DNA of 64,000 bases from Corylus avellana. Taxonomy: Eukaryota; Streptophyta; Magnoliopsida; Fagales; Betulaceae. Below the pieces are notes generated by a model, which saw only the letters and a list, made by a program, of their open reading frames with translations, was not told the DNA's origin and did not search any database. A program made the position numbers and the translations under genes. Positions 1-10,606 of this stretch are shown here, in pieces. The stretch lies in the NCBI RefSeq assembly GCF_901000735.1, contig NC_081546.1:9574254-9638253 (forward strand), in the 5' to 3' direction. Position 1 is the first letter of the stretch, and each line of letters starts with the position of its first letter.

Positions 1-2307
1 GGGTTATAGTAAATATCATGATTATAATGATTTAATAAGGCAAGTGGCCAAGTGGGAATGCAAATAGATTAAAGCCTAAAGTTGAACCGGAAACTTTGTA
101 TAGGCCAAAATAGACTCAAACAAACTCGGATGAAGTTGAACCGAAAATATAAAATGTTTATCTCGGTGTCCTCTATCTACTCTCAAAATTTCATGTCAAT
201 CAGAGTATGTTTGGACATTGAAAAATGGATCGGGATACACTGCCCTCATTTTGGACGAAAATACTATTTGGTATAGAGCATGAAATATGGACTAGGTTCA
301 TTCTTTTGGTTAAATACATCTCAACCCTTAGATCAAATGTGTAAAAATAAATCCTAACCATTCATTCTCTTATAAATAGAGCCTAAGCTAAATTCACTTT
401 CACTTAAGTTTTTACAATCTTAGAACAAGTAAAATTGTTTGCTCCTCCTTTCATTTTACTTCTTAGTTCTAGTCAAATACCATATAGCTTAGATCTTTCT
501 TGTAGTGTTCAAGTGTTTTTCTAAACTAGCTACCTAGAGAAGATTTGGTGGAGTTTTACTTCTAAGGATTTTTGGGTAAGTGTTTCTTGTATAAATATCA
601 TGATTTATTGCTTGTATCACTTGTTCTCATTTAATTGTTTAAAGACCCAATAAGCGTATAATGTAAAATAGCGTAATAGATACAAGTGAATTAATAATAA
701 TGAGTTAGTAGACAAAATCAATTAAAGGCTTATGATATTATCTATATATTATTTACTTTACAGCTTTTACATTCGGTCATTTCTTTTATTGTCATTTAAA
801 CTTTAATTCATATTCTTGGCGGTCATCCCGGGAATATGAATTCAGTATTTACATTCAGTCATTTCTTTTATTGTCATTTAAATTTTAATTCATATTTTTG
901 GCGGTCATCCCCAAAATATGAATTCAGTATTTATATTCAGTCATTTCTTTTATTGTCATTTAAATTTTAATTCATATTTTTTGCGGTCATCCCCGGAATA
1001 TGAATTCAGTATTTACATTCAGTCATTTCTTTTATTGTCATTTAAATTTTGATTCATACTTTGGTAGGTACGGACCATTGGTCTCATCTCCGAAATATGA
1101 GTCATGTTTTATATATATTATTTATAATACTAGTTTGTATTTAGTGATACTGGCCATTAGCCTCGTCACCAAAAATGAATTCAGGCATAAAGCTAGTATA
1201 AGTGACTATCTTAGATTAATATAATAAAATGAGTAAGTAAAGATGAAGTGACGGATAATAAATAAATATAAAAAGATGAGGGTCTTTAAACAATGATATT
1301 ATTAGAGAATGAACTAAGTATTGTTTGTATGTATGTATTATATGCAGAAGTGGAGCAGAATACTACACTAAGGAGAGTAAGTATGGATATACTTACTGAG
1401 TACTAGCTTTGTTTTATTGTTATATGAATTCTTATTTTGTCTTATGAATATAATTTTGCAATATAACTGCTTCATAATGTGTCTAATAAAATTGGCTGAT
1501 AAGATAGCCACCTTAAGAACAAGCTGGGTGGATTGCCGCGAGGAACTGTCAGTATCTCAATGGATGAGGTATATAACCGTCCAACAAGCCTAATATATAA
1601 CTAAGCTGGGGCGGTGTAGTTGCCAGCACCAAACAGGTAAACCTCTAAAGTGTGAGGGACATAACGGACGTAAGCGAGCTGAGAGCTCATGACAAGAGGT
1701 CTGAAGAAAGATTATCATAAGATACAAACTAATCTGTCATTACGCTGCATTCACAACTCATTCATTATTATATATTTTAGTCTTTAATCTTACTTGTTCA
1801 AACTAGTCTTTTTAGTCTTTATCTCTAGGAAAATAGATTACTCACTTGTTTGCCTATGTAAATATGATAACGTCATCTTTACATAGATCTTGATGCAGGG
1901 ATAGAAAGTGAGGACGATGGTCCTTTTACTGGTTTTGATGGTTGATAGACCATCTGCTGCAGGATTTATGCTTACTCTATGGAGCAAGTCTCATTTATGT
2001 TAATCGCTTTTATTATGTATGGTGATGTGTGTAAACTTAATAAATATTACTATGATAATTTAGGTGCCGTCTGTGGCATATATTTGGTACACCTAGTGTG
2101 TACATATGTTGTAATGAAAACCATATTTCTATTTATTTAATAATATATCACTTCGAGGTATTTCAGTCAGCTCAATTGTGTTGTGTAAGTTATTCATAGG
2201 TCATAGAAAAAAGAAAAAAATACACATACTCCGCTGTAAGATTGTATTTTCTAAAGTTGCAGCATCACGACTTCGATATTTGCTAGTTCAAATATCGGGG
2301 CGTTACA
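1..2307 (+). mobile_element. Ty3/gypsy-type LTR, 3' part or solo LTR
   Basis: The stretch reads like a long plant LTR in plus orientation. It has a TATA box (tataaata near 370) about 1.9 kb before its end, long AT-rich non-coding sequence, and a terminus at 2307 reading ggggcgttaca, the ending typical of plant chromovirus LTRs. The related element at 51795-53535 ends in a very similar way. No tRNA primer site follows 2307, so it is a 3' LTR, a solo LTR or a truncated element. The left end lies before the window. No coding sequence is visible. The assignment rests on terminal motif and layout only. Confidence 0.5.
770..1100. repeat. 82-bp minisatellite, about four units
   Basis: A unit starting cattcagtcatttctttta recurs at about 770, 852, 934 and 1016, a constant period of 82 bp. 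Each unit contains ggcggtcatcccc followed by aatatgaattcagtattta. The fourth unit decays after about 1060. It lies inside the putative LTR, downstream of its TATA box. Confidence 0.85.
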
Positions 2308-2324
2308 ACAAGAAATATTTTTTT

Positions 2325-2480
2325 TAAAAAAATTGAGCACAAGTCCAGCTATTGAGCACTCGTCCAACTACATAGGGCCCCCACAAGGAATTAAAAAATT
2401 AAAAAAAAAAAAAAAATTGAGTACTTGTCCAGCTATTGAGCACACGATCAGCTACATAGGGCCCCTCCAAGTATTGAAAA
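2325..2480. repeat. Direct repeat of about 70 bp
   Basis: The motif gtccagctattgagcac followed by a gtccaactacatagggcccc-like stretch occurs at about 2344 and again at about 2428, separated by an A-rich run. It sits upstream of the hAT coding tail and may belong to the same element, but its left end is not visible. Confidence 0.6.
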
Positions 2481-3307
2481 AATAAAGAAATAAAAAATTA
2501 TTGTTGTTGGATGGTCTGCTCCATCCTCTATGGCCCCCCAAGTTATTAAAAAAAAAAAATTGTTTCTTTTCCTTCTTTCTCACGCACTCGCAGCCACACT
2601 TCCTCTGAGTTCTCTCCCTTTCTCTTCTCCGTCTCTCTCCCTCAGTCCTTCTGGCTCTCAAATGCTCTCTCTCTTAGACAGACGTAGTTACGCAGAGATG
2701 CTCCAACTCCAACTCCAAGCCATAATCATTGATAAACAATAAATTGCATTTGTAACTTGTAAGAGTGAAGATCCGAAGATCAGATATCAAGTGGGTTTTG
2801 CATCCTTTGTTCCCTTAAAAATTAGAATTGATTTAAGGTTAATTTTATTCGTTAAATCTTGATTTTTTTTCCCCTTGATGAAATAAGAGCACCCAAAAAT
2901 TGTTTATAATTTGAATGGGTGTCATATTGTTCTGTCTTTTTAGGGCAGAAATGGAAGTCAGGAACTAATTACTGATTGAATCAGTCTGATTGAGATTTGG
3001 CCCATTTGGGGACTTGGATTTTTACCCGTGACAGCTGCAAGCCTCCGACACTAAGGTATTCCATAATCCCAAGAATCTGGTTACTTGTTTTTATTCTATA
3101 AGTGTTATATTGATGATGTTCAGGCTGTTCAACTATTGTGTTATGACATTGTTTAGCAATTAAGAGAATGACACATGTTAGTGGTAGTAGTGTCAGTGTG
3201 GTATCCATTGGGCCATTATAAATAGTTGAATTTGTTTAGCAATTAGCATAATTGTAAGATGGCCCACATATATACAAAATAAAGCACATCTTATAAACAC
3301 GGAGGAT
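2481..3307. other. Non-coding stretch upstream of the hAT tail
   Basis: Holds a pyrimidine-rich tract (about 2560-2660) and AT-rich sequence. I see no conserved coding frame. It is plausibly the internal or 5' non-coding part of the hAT element whose end is at 3638, but no matching left terminal repeat is visible, so this is inference. Confidence 0.35.
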
Positions 3308-3424
3308 GATTTTCTTGCAAATAGTTTAGTTCTCTATATTGAAAGGGAAATTGCTGATAGCTTCGATTTAGATTCGATACTTGATGATTTTGTACTTCTA
3401 AGAGACCGTAAAGTGCAGTTCTAG
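3308..3424 (+). pseudogene. C-terminal tail of a hAT transposase (TTF-type/DUF4371 group)
   Basis: A reading frame ending at the TAG at 3422-3424 reads ANSLVLYIEREIADS, then a short acidic stretch ending LRDRKVQF. This resembles the last residues of plant TTF-type zinc finger hAT transposases, which commonly end in a pattern such as LSIExxIAxxxxFDxxIDxFAxxKARK. Only the last 35 or so codons are recognisable; the catalytic part and zinc finger are absent. It is followed by about 210 bp of non-coding sequence and then a hAT terminal repeat, as expected for the 3' end of such an element. The call is from remembered family pattern and is moderately secure. Confidence 0.55.
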
Positions 3425-3623
3425 CCACTTTTTGTGTATTTATGTCTTTTTGATATAGTGCCGACATGTTACATATCTAATATATCAATTTGAGCACATA
3501 TTTATGAATTTTTATAGATAATTTTTTGTAATGCATATATTTTGTGAATTACCAAATTTTTAGGGTGAAGAAAATTTGTAGGATGCGAAAAAATTTTTTT
3601 AGGGCCTTTACATTATGAAATGT

Positions 3624-3638
3624 CTGGCTCCGCCACTG
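3624..3638 (+). mobile_element. hAT terminal inverted repeat, right end
   Basis: ctggctccgccactg is the reverse complement of cagtggcggagccag, a terminal repeat typical of plant hAT elements of the TTF type. The partner repeat is not visible to the left, so the element is truncated. The next eight bases, agctctga, would be the target duplication. Confidence 0.65.
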
Positions 3639-3640
3639 AG

Positions 3641-3871
3641 CTCTGATACCATGAAAGATTTTATAATGCGAAAATATAAATAAAGAGAAAGAGACATAAG
3701 ATGAAGGTGGTTCGGCAATATGCCTACATCCACACACTAAAGCCCTATAGACTACATTTTGTTTTTATTGAATGGTTTGATAGTACATAGGATGCGTAAA
3801 TATATAGAAGCCAAAGGGAGAGAAACTCTCATGCATTAGCAATGTGGGACAAGCCCACATATACTCTAACA
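3641..3871 (-). mobile_element. TRIM-like LTR with tRNA-Met primer site, minus strand
   Basis: Read on the minus strand, the LTR starts at 3871 with TGTTAGAGTATATGTGGGC and ends near 3653 with TTCA. It is followed directly by TGGTATCAGAGC (3641-3652), the primer-binding site for initiator tRNA-Met. At about 220 bp it has the size of a TRIM or small copia LTR. The internal region after the primer site has been replaced by the hAT end. Confidence 0.65.
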
Positions 3872-4604
3872 TTAATCGACTAACCGATTAATCAAAAAAG
3901 TCGAAACTATTTATTGTCAGTCAATTAATCAACTTAGCCGACTTTCATGATTCTGTAGGCGAAAATGCACCTATGGACACCAACCGAACCGATACCCCTG
4001 CTCCTCGCTTTAGTGGAAGATTGATTGAAAGCTAATATTATATGTTGTCGTGATCCAGGATCCGAAGTTTGAACCAAAGTTGTAGAAGACATATGAACCA
4101 TTAAAGTGCAGTAGTAATTGCAGCAGTTGTGACAGTGCTAAACGACAATGTAGTTACGAGAGATTGTATGCTGAGATGAGCCGTAACAGTGGGGTGCTTG
4201 CTGAGGACACCATATCCTTTGGCGACGAAAGTAAATTTGTGCCCCAGCGCACTGTTTTTGGCTGTGAAAACATGGAAACTAGTGCGATTTACACCCAACG
4301 CGTCGATGGAATAATTGTTTTGGGTTGTAGTCCGCTTAGCGTGATGGATCAACTTGTCGGGAAGGGTGTTATTGATGACTCATTTTCATTATGTTTTGGT
4401 GGAATGGATGTGGGCGGGGTGCCATGATTCTTGGTCGTATTTCTACACCGCAAGCTATGGTGTTTACCCGTTCAGACCCTTCTTGCAGGTGAAGTAAAAT
4501 ATATATATATATATGTGCATTTCATCTCATGCGTATGCTTTTTGTATTGGGATGTCAATAGTCCATATTACAATATCACTACAAAAAAACAATTTTTTTC
4601 TGAC

Positions 4605-5725
4605 TTGCGTTTTCTGACGTGGCGTTTCTGACGCGTGTTGATTGTCAGAAACATAGGTGACAGGAAAAAAAAATTTCTGACGTGGTAGTTCTGACTCACG
4701 TCAGAAAATTAAAAAATTAATTTTTAAAAAAAAAATTTTTTTTTTTGGAATTTTGTTTTTGAATTAAAAATTTATTAATTTAAATTATTATTTTTTTTTT
4801 GAGAATTCCTCCGTGCAGGTGATGCACACCATAAACACATACATGTGTTTATGGTGTGCAGAGATGGTGCACTTCTTCTTCTTCCTTGAGCTTCTTCTTC
4901 CTCGATCTTCTTCTTCTTCTCTACTCTTTTTTTTTTTTCTTTTTCTTCTCTCCTTCTTCTCTTTGATCTCCCTTTCTTTTTCTTCTGCACCTTCTCTTCT
5001 TCTTCTTTTCTCCCTTTCTTTTTCTTCTTCTCTTCTCCTTTTTTTGGTTCTCCTTCTTCTGCCTAATTTCTTGCATCTGCCGGGGAAAGAAGGGAGAGGT
5101 GACAGACAGACTGTGGGAAAAATAAATGAGGAGGAAAGAATAAAAAGAGAAAAAAAGTGGAGGAAAAATAAGTAAGGGGAAAAATTTCAAAATTTCGGCC
5201 TTTTTAGAAATTTTTTCCTTTTCCTGATGTGCAATATTTAGCACGTCAAAAAATTTCTGACGCGCCAGACTTGGCACGTCAGAAATTTTCTGACGCCCCA
5301 AACTCACACATCAAAAATTTTCCACATATATATATATATTAGTTTTTTTTTAAAGTAGTTTTCTGACGTGCCACGTGTCACACGTCAGAAATTGGCACGT
5401 CAGAAAACTAATATATATATATATATTAGTTTATATTTATAAATATACATATCTGATTATATATATATAGCATTCTGACATGGTGGTCTGCCACGTCAGA
5501 AAATTTCTGACGTGGCAAATTTTGCAACGTCAGAAATTATATCATTTTAAAATTTTTCAAATTTGTAATATTTTTCTGACGCTCCAACATCTAAAACGTC
5601 AGAATTTTCTGACATGTCACTATTTACATGTCAGAAAAAAAAAATTTCTGACGTTTTAAAATTTGCACGTCAGAAATTTTCTGACGTGGCAACAAAGTAG
5701 GTACTGTAGCCACGTCAGAAAGTGT
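4605..5725. repeat. Palindromic TTCTGACGTG array
   Basis: The motif ttctgacgtg and its complement cacgtcagaa alternate throughout both flanks of the CACTA element, densest at 5220-5720 and 4605-4710. Adjacent copies face each other and could form hairpins. Subterminal repeat arrays of this sort are the transposase-binding region in known CACTA elements; that role here is inference. Confidence 0.8.
4870..5080. repeat. CTT/CTTT-rich simple repeat
   Basis: A long polypyrimidine tract of ttcttc and ctttt units inside the CACTA element. It gives open frames on both strands (Leu/Ser/Phe-rich one way, Lys/Arg/Glu-rich the other) that are compositional artefacts. Confidence 0.85.
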
Positions 5726-5888
5726 CCTTTTTTTTGTAGTGTATTGAGTTGAAGCAAATACGTGTTGCTGAGAAAGCCATTGAAGTTAAGCCCAATAATC
5801 TTTGATGGAGACTATGAAACAATCCTAGATAGTGGAACTACAAATGCTTACCTTCCAACATAAGCTTTTCTTGCATTTAAGAATGCTT

Positions 5889-6326
5889 TAAGACTTTCGT
5901 TTTTTTTTTTGTGTTTTTTTTTTTTCAATGAGGGGGAAGGGTGTGGGGGATTAAAGCACTAGCAATTAATTGTCTAAATTTCATTTCATTTTCTAAAGGA
6001 TAGAAATTTGAACTGTATCCTGACTTTCGGGTCGAGGAGGATGAGTATCGACTGAGAGGTTCTGTTCCCAAGGCCGAGGAATAAGCGCTACCTATGCATT
6101 AGATGGTGTCTGTTTGATACAGATCTGATTTTTAAACTTGATAATTAGTCATAGGTTAGCAGATGCTTTTGTTATGGTTGATTTGGTCTGTTGTTGATGA
6201 CCGTATCTTTAACTTCGGTTATGATTTACTTCAGAGATTTTTGTTCTATTTGTAAGAGTTTTATACTTGCGATTTTTATCAATGAATGAGTATGGCATGT
6301 TGCATTTTTCAAAAAAAAAAAAAAGA
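5889..6326 (+). mobile_element. Possible 5'-truncated LINE or retrotransposed fragment
   Basis: From about 5996 the sequence changes to more GC-balanced DNA. It ends with atcaatgaatgagtatggc and then a run of about 14 A near 6311-6324, the form of a truncated L1-type 3' end. I found no reverse transcriptase motifs and no clear target duplication, so the call is tentative. The part before 5996 is T-rich non-coding DNA. Confidence 0.3.
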
Positions 6327-6550
6327 AGAAATTTCCTCCAAATCGGTCTGGAGGAAATATCCTCCAGCCCATGTAAAATAGTGTCAAATGTCTGTAAACA
6401 TTTAAAAGTCACATTAAATTTAATCTAAATTAGTAAAATGTTATTAATGAGGTTAAGAATTTAATGTGTATTTTAAATATTTATAGACACTTGGCACAAT
6501 TTTATATGGGTTGGAGGATATTTCCCCCAAACTAGTTTGGAGGAAATTTT
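6327..6550. mobile_element. Inverted-repeat MITE, about 220 bp
   Basis: The left arm reads atttcctccaaatcgg, then ggaggaaatatcctccagcc. The right arm is its imperfect complement, ggttggaggatatttccccc then tttggaggaaattt. The arms extend about 70 bp, through aaatagtgtcaaatgtct and its complement. It resembles the element at 13401-13640. Confidence 0.7.
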
Positions 6551-6689
6551 TGTCATTGTCTAAATGTAGGAAAAATTCCTAAAAGAATCACATAAAATAG
6601 ATCGATCATAGCAATATCAACAAATACCCATCAATTTTCTTTTTTGTTTCTATATCGAACCCAAGCGCTCTCTCTGCTAGGGTTCCATC

Positions 6690-7880
6690 TCTAGCACGTC
6701 ACCTCATTGGTGACTTGCCACAATGGCACATCACCAATTGGTGATGTGTCAAAGTTACATGTCACCTTATTGGTGACCCGCCACACTGCCACGTTACCAA
6801 TTGGCAATTACTAAAATGCATTTTAATTATAAAGGCTAATTAATCCAGTTTTTTAAGGCATAATTTTTTAACCGATTTTTTAAGAGTGAACCTATTTTTA
6901 CTTAAAAAAATCAGTCATTATATTTAAAGAGTTTTCCATATATAAACTATTAAATAAATTAAGTATTATTAATTTCAAAATCAAATAAAGAAACAAATAA
7001 TACAAATCAAGCTATTATGTATTATTATGTTTAATCACTTTAATATGTATATGACATAATATTGTATCAACTAGATGAACTAGATAGAAAAATATATAAA
7101 AAAAAATGTCATTGCATTATTAATCAAAAATAATAAAAAACTATTTCCAAAAAACTTAAGTTGCATGGGTTTAGTCGTTTAATAAAAACTAATAAAAAAA
7201 ACCGGTTTTTTAAGAGGCATAAAGATTATTAATGACAAAATTTCATTGCTTTATTTCTTGTTTTTTTTTTTAAATATATATTTGTATATTAATTATTAAT
7301 TGTATAGATTAATGTTGGATTTTTACACACCATAATGATTAATTAGGTATTTTTTTTTTTTTTCATTAGCCAAAATTATATTTATTAATAAAAAATAGAA
7401 CAAAAAATGATAATTTGAAAAATACTCATTTAACGTTCGCGAACATGTGAGATTCAGTGATAATTCAAATACTTAATCATATTATTTATGTACAATAATA
7501 ATGTGATTTGTAGTCTTTAATTTATTTTTAAGAAATGAGTATGGCTATCAAATTTTCATTGTGGTGTTCTCAAAAAATGAGCTAGTATGACAATTCAAAA
7601 ACTGAGTATGGTTGGTGTTCTCCTAGTATTAAGTAGATATTATTTCTAAAACCCAAGTGAGCGAACTAAAAGCCAGTTTTGTTTTTTGTTTTTTTTTTTT
7701 TTTTCTTATTTAAAAAATAATATTTTGGTGATGTGCCACAAGTGGTAGGTCACCAATATGGTGACGTGCCAAAGTGGCAGGTCACCAATATAGTGACGTG
7801 CCAACGTCACCAATTGGTGATATGTCAACGTAACATGTCACCAATAGGCAATTAATTAATTATTAAATTAAATGCATTTT
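6690..7880. repeat. Two clusters of GGTGACGTG / ACCAATTGGTGA palindromes
   Basis: Clusters at about 6695-6815 and 7725-7845 contain repeated cacc-aattggtga palindromes mixed with gtgacgtgcca and its complements. Each cluster is followed by aatgcattttaattataa in the same orientation, so the clusters form long direct repeats. A second pair of direct repeats lies at about 7455-7575 and 7975-8100 (both contain aatgtgatttgtagtcttta). No coding sequence or clear terminal repeats are visible. It is probably a decayed DNA transposon with subterminal repeats. Confidence 0.6.
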
Positions 7881-8105
7881 AATTATAACAATAATTAATT
7901 GGTATACAATATATAATTATATCTATGATTATAAGTATCTATATAATATATAATTGAATGATAAAAGTTAATTAGTGATTCATTGACAATTTAAATACTT
8001 AATCATATTATTCATGTACAATGATAATGTGATTTGTAGTCTTTAATTTATTTTAAAAAAATGAGTATGGCTATCACATTTTCATTGTGGGTGTTCTCAA
8101 AAACA

Positions 8106-8303
8106 TCCAACATTAATGGATGTTTTTGTATACCGTAATGTTATATGTTATATTTTTATGTCACAATGTTGACGTGACAGTGTCAATCACTCTTTAGATT
8201 TCTTTTTTAACAATGATTAATCTAAGGGTTAGTTGAGACCGACTCATGATCGGTATTGTAAAATAATTGTGGGATAAAAATAAAGTTTCTAGCATTACTC
8301 TTG
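8106..8303. other. Non-coding sequence before the intron 6 match
   Basis: AT-rich; I see no feature. The match to intron 6 of the intact protease gene starts at about 8304. Confidence 0.5.
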
Positions 8304-8399
8304 TGTATAATCTATTATTGTTTCAAATGTTGCTGAGGACAAAATGATGTATATTTAGTCTATTATTTCCTTCTTTCTCTTCATGGTGTGTATTAAAGC

Positions 8400-8788
8400 T
8401 GTTGGGGATAAAATCCATTATGGGTCTCACTATCTCTCAACCACCCTCCACTATCTCCACTCTCTCTCCACTACCTCACATTATCCCTCAATCACCTGAA
8501 GGGAGAACATGGAGGGAGCGGTTACACAAATAAAACCCTATAAAAGGGAACTCAAGGCATCAGGTAGAGGTGAGATCGATCAATTACTTCTCAGTATTAT
8601 ATTAGCTCATGCTATATTTTGACTCTATATATGACTGCTAACTTAAGCATTGGAGAGTCTCTGGCAAAGGCCGGGGGACTCCTTTGATGCTCTTGTTATT
8701 TTGTAGGAGCACGAAGATCGAAGATCAAAGATGCCGCGAAGAATGCAAAGATCTCACCAATCAGAGACTGTTAGACCAAAAAATGCTC
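8400..8788 (+). repeat. 5' LTR of the decayed gypsy element
   Basis: Matches 11441-11828 over nearly its whole length, including the shared tracts ttactatatatgactgctaa-like and gttagaccaaaaaatgctc. It lacks the final taaca found in the 3' copy, as if a deletion began at the LTR border and took the primer site with it. Confidence 0.85.
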
Positions 8789-9060
8789 CTCGCTGAGCCT
8801 CACCATGGCCGAGCTTTGCTGCGCCTCACCATGGTCGAGCTTTGCTGCGCCACACCATGACCGTGCTTCGCCGACACTTGCCATCGCTAAGCCTCGCTAT
8901 GGCCGACATTCGCCCATGGTCACCATCACCGAGCCTGCAAAGCTTCGTCAAGCCTCGCCATCGCAGAGCCTGCCGAGCTTCGTCGAGCCTCTCCCTCGCC
9001 CTCGCCTATGGTTGTAGGGCCTCGCCATCGCCAAATTTCACAGGTCGCCACCGAGAGAAT
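8789..9060. repeat. GC-rich degenerate tandem repeat
   Basis: Imperfect repeats of about 15-30 bp built on gagcctcgccatggc and gagctttgctgcgcc. Base composition is clearly higher in GC than anything nearby. It lies where the primer site and leader of the gypsy element should be. Open frames through it are repeat artefacts. Confidence 0.7.
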
Positions 9061-9284
9061 ACATTTTCCAAGCACAGTGTGCCCAAGAATATCTTTGATA
9101 AAGCACAAAAAGTCAACTCCTCCAAGAAACAAGTCCCCAGGTTTATTAATGCTCAATTCATTATTACTCCATCCTATAAAAAAATGGTAAAAATATCATG
9201 TTTTGCCAGGTCACTTCTATTGCTTGGATGCATGCACTTGATTGGTTTGTTTCTCATTTTGTACAGAAAATATTCTGAGGATAA

Positions 9285-9610
9285 ATTTCTGATGATAAAT
9301 TTCCGAGCAAGATCCCAAGTCACAATTCGGAGGATTCCGAGAAGAAAATTTCTGAGGAATCCAAGAAGACAATTTACGAGGAATCCGAGAAGAAAATTTC
9401 CGAGGAATCTGAGAATAAAATTTTCGAGGAAACATTTCCGAGCAATTCCGAGGAGAAAATTTCCAAGGATAAATTTCCGAGGAGAAGAATTTCCGAAGAG
9501 AAAATATTCCTAGGAAAAATCCCGAATCCCAATTCCGAGGAAACATTCCCGAGAATTCCGAGGAAGAGGATCCCGAGAGTCATATCTTTGAGAAAAAATT
9601 CCAAGGAAGA
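9285..9610. repeat. Tandem repeat of TTCCGAGGA(G)AAAA units
   Basis: About fifteen degenerate copies of a 15-25 bp unit such as aatttccgaggaatccgaga. Both strands give open frames rich in Arg/Lys/Phe or Ser/Leu/Phe, as expected of a repeat whose length variation often keeps frame. Confidence 0.75.
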
Positions 9611-9739
9611 AAGCCCGAGCATCAAAAGCTCAATAACTTGCAACCGTCAAACTTTGAAAATACTTGAATCTATGAAGCTCAACTCAACTGTCAAGGCAAC
9701 TTGCCGATAGAGATGCAAGACGTCCTTATCTGCCAAAGA

Positions 9740-9880
9740 TTTCTCAGTGTGCCCTTGCCTCGAGTATGCTCAACAAGGAAGAGGGACCAACGTTGGTAAC
9801 TCTTCAGCAGTTTATGAACAAAGTTGAAAAGTTCATCAACCAGGAGGAAACCATTAGGGCTCTATTTGGTTTGAAGAGCA
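9740..9880 (+). pseudogene. gag remnant of Ty3/gypsy type
   Basis: The frame starting with ATG at 9766 contains LQQFMNKVEKFINQEETIR, which resembles the plant gypsy gag region commonly read as RAxKYIxxEE. No nucleocapsid zinc knuckle follows. Short and degenerate; recognised by pattern only. Confidence 0.45.
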
Positions 9881-10049
9881 TGGGGGTGTCTGGTTTGAAG
9901 ACCATCTTCAAAATTTTGAAAAAACGGCTTGGTGAGCTCAAGGGAAGCAATCATCCTAGCCATGGTTGGATCGAGAAGCTTCCACGTAAAGACCTTTCAG
10001 CACAAGTGCAACAATGAAGGCCTCAAGCTACACCTTCACTTGCTACAAG

Positions 10050-10290
10050 AGAAGCGGGGCCAGCCCCAAGTAACCATGGCAGTATACCAGGAGAGAGCGG
10101 TTCAGCACTTCAGTCAAAAGGTCAAGCACCGAAGTCACCATCGCCACCAAGGACCCAGCTGAGGGAAAACTAGCTCTAAATTAGGAAGGACCGTACAAGG
10201 TAGTCAGATGCTAAGGAATTGGAGCGCAACATCCCAAGGAGTCCGAAGCGAAAGCACTCCTGAGGCCATAAAATGCCGAACACCTCAAGC
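10050..10290 (+). pseudogene. Integrase C-terminal end of Ty3/gypsy pol, broken
   Basis: Two frames together give the hallmark end of plant gypsy pol. First come AVYQERAVQHFSQKVKHR and KDPAEGKLALN. Then, after an in-frame TAG in place of the conserved Trp, comes EGPYKVV, and later NAEHLKH. Family members read KLxPNWEGPYKV and later PWNxxHLKxYY. At least one frameshift and three stops make it dead. Confidence 0.75.
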
Positions 10291-10315
10291 ACTAGGTGAA
10301 ATATTCAGGTAAATA

Positions 10316-10585
10316 TAGCCGACAAGGCACTTTACCCAAAAAGAATCGTCAGGAAATATAGCCGTAAAGGCGCTTTCCCGAGTATAAACATTTATGAAAT
10401 ATAGCCGTAAAGGCGCTATTCAAACTCAACCCAACTAAGAATTTAAAACCTCCACGCAGGTTAATTTTAAGGCTGAACCCCTCGGTAAAATATAGCCAAG
10501 GCGCTTTCTTGAGATTAACCTCAGTGAAATATAGCCAATGCGCTTTCCCGAGGATAACATTCCAGAAATATAGTTGTAAAAGCGC
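10316..10585. repeat. Dispersed tandem GAAATATAGCCGTAAAGGCGC repeats
   Basis: The motif aatatagccgtaaaggcgct followed by ttcccgag recurs about six times between 10316 and 10585 at uneven spacing of 35-60 bp, in the untranslated region after pol and before the nested MITE. Confidence 0.75.
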
Positions 10586-10606
10586 TTTCCAAGCTTGACC
10601 CATTAA

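Larger units (their letters stand above)
4577..5741. mobile_element. CACTA-type non-autonomous element in pseudogene exon 4
   Basis: It begins cactacaaaaaaac and ends ttttttttgtagtg, which are inverted CACTA termini. It is flanked by a 3-bp target duplication, tat (4574-4576 and 5742-5744), the size expected for CACTA elements. Comparison with the intact gene, which reads caatat-cgagttgaag at this point, shows a clean insertion. The 1165-bp interior has no transposase. It holds many copies of ttctgacgtg and its complement cacgtcagaa in head-to-head pairs, plus a CTT-rich tract at about 4870-5080. Confidence 0.85.

Noticed and set aside
4813..5307. Open frames of 71-128 codons rich in Leu/Ser/Phe or Lys/Arg/Glu
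   Set aside because: They come from a CTT-rich simple repeat inside a CACTA element and exist on both strands.
8805..9643. Overlapping frames up to 223 codons
   Set aside because: They run through two tandem repeats in a decayed gypsy element; no domain, and frames are open on both strands for the same stretch.
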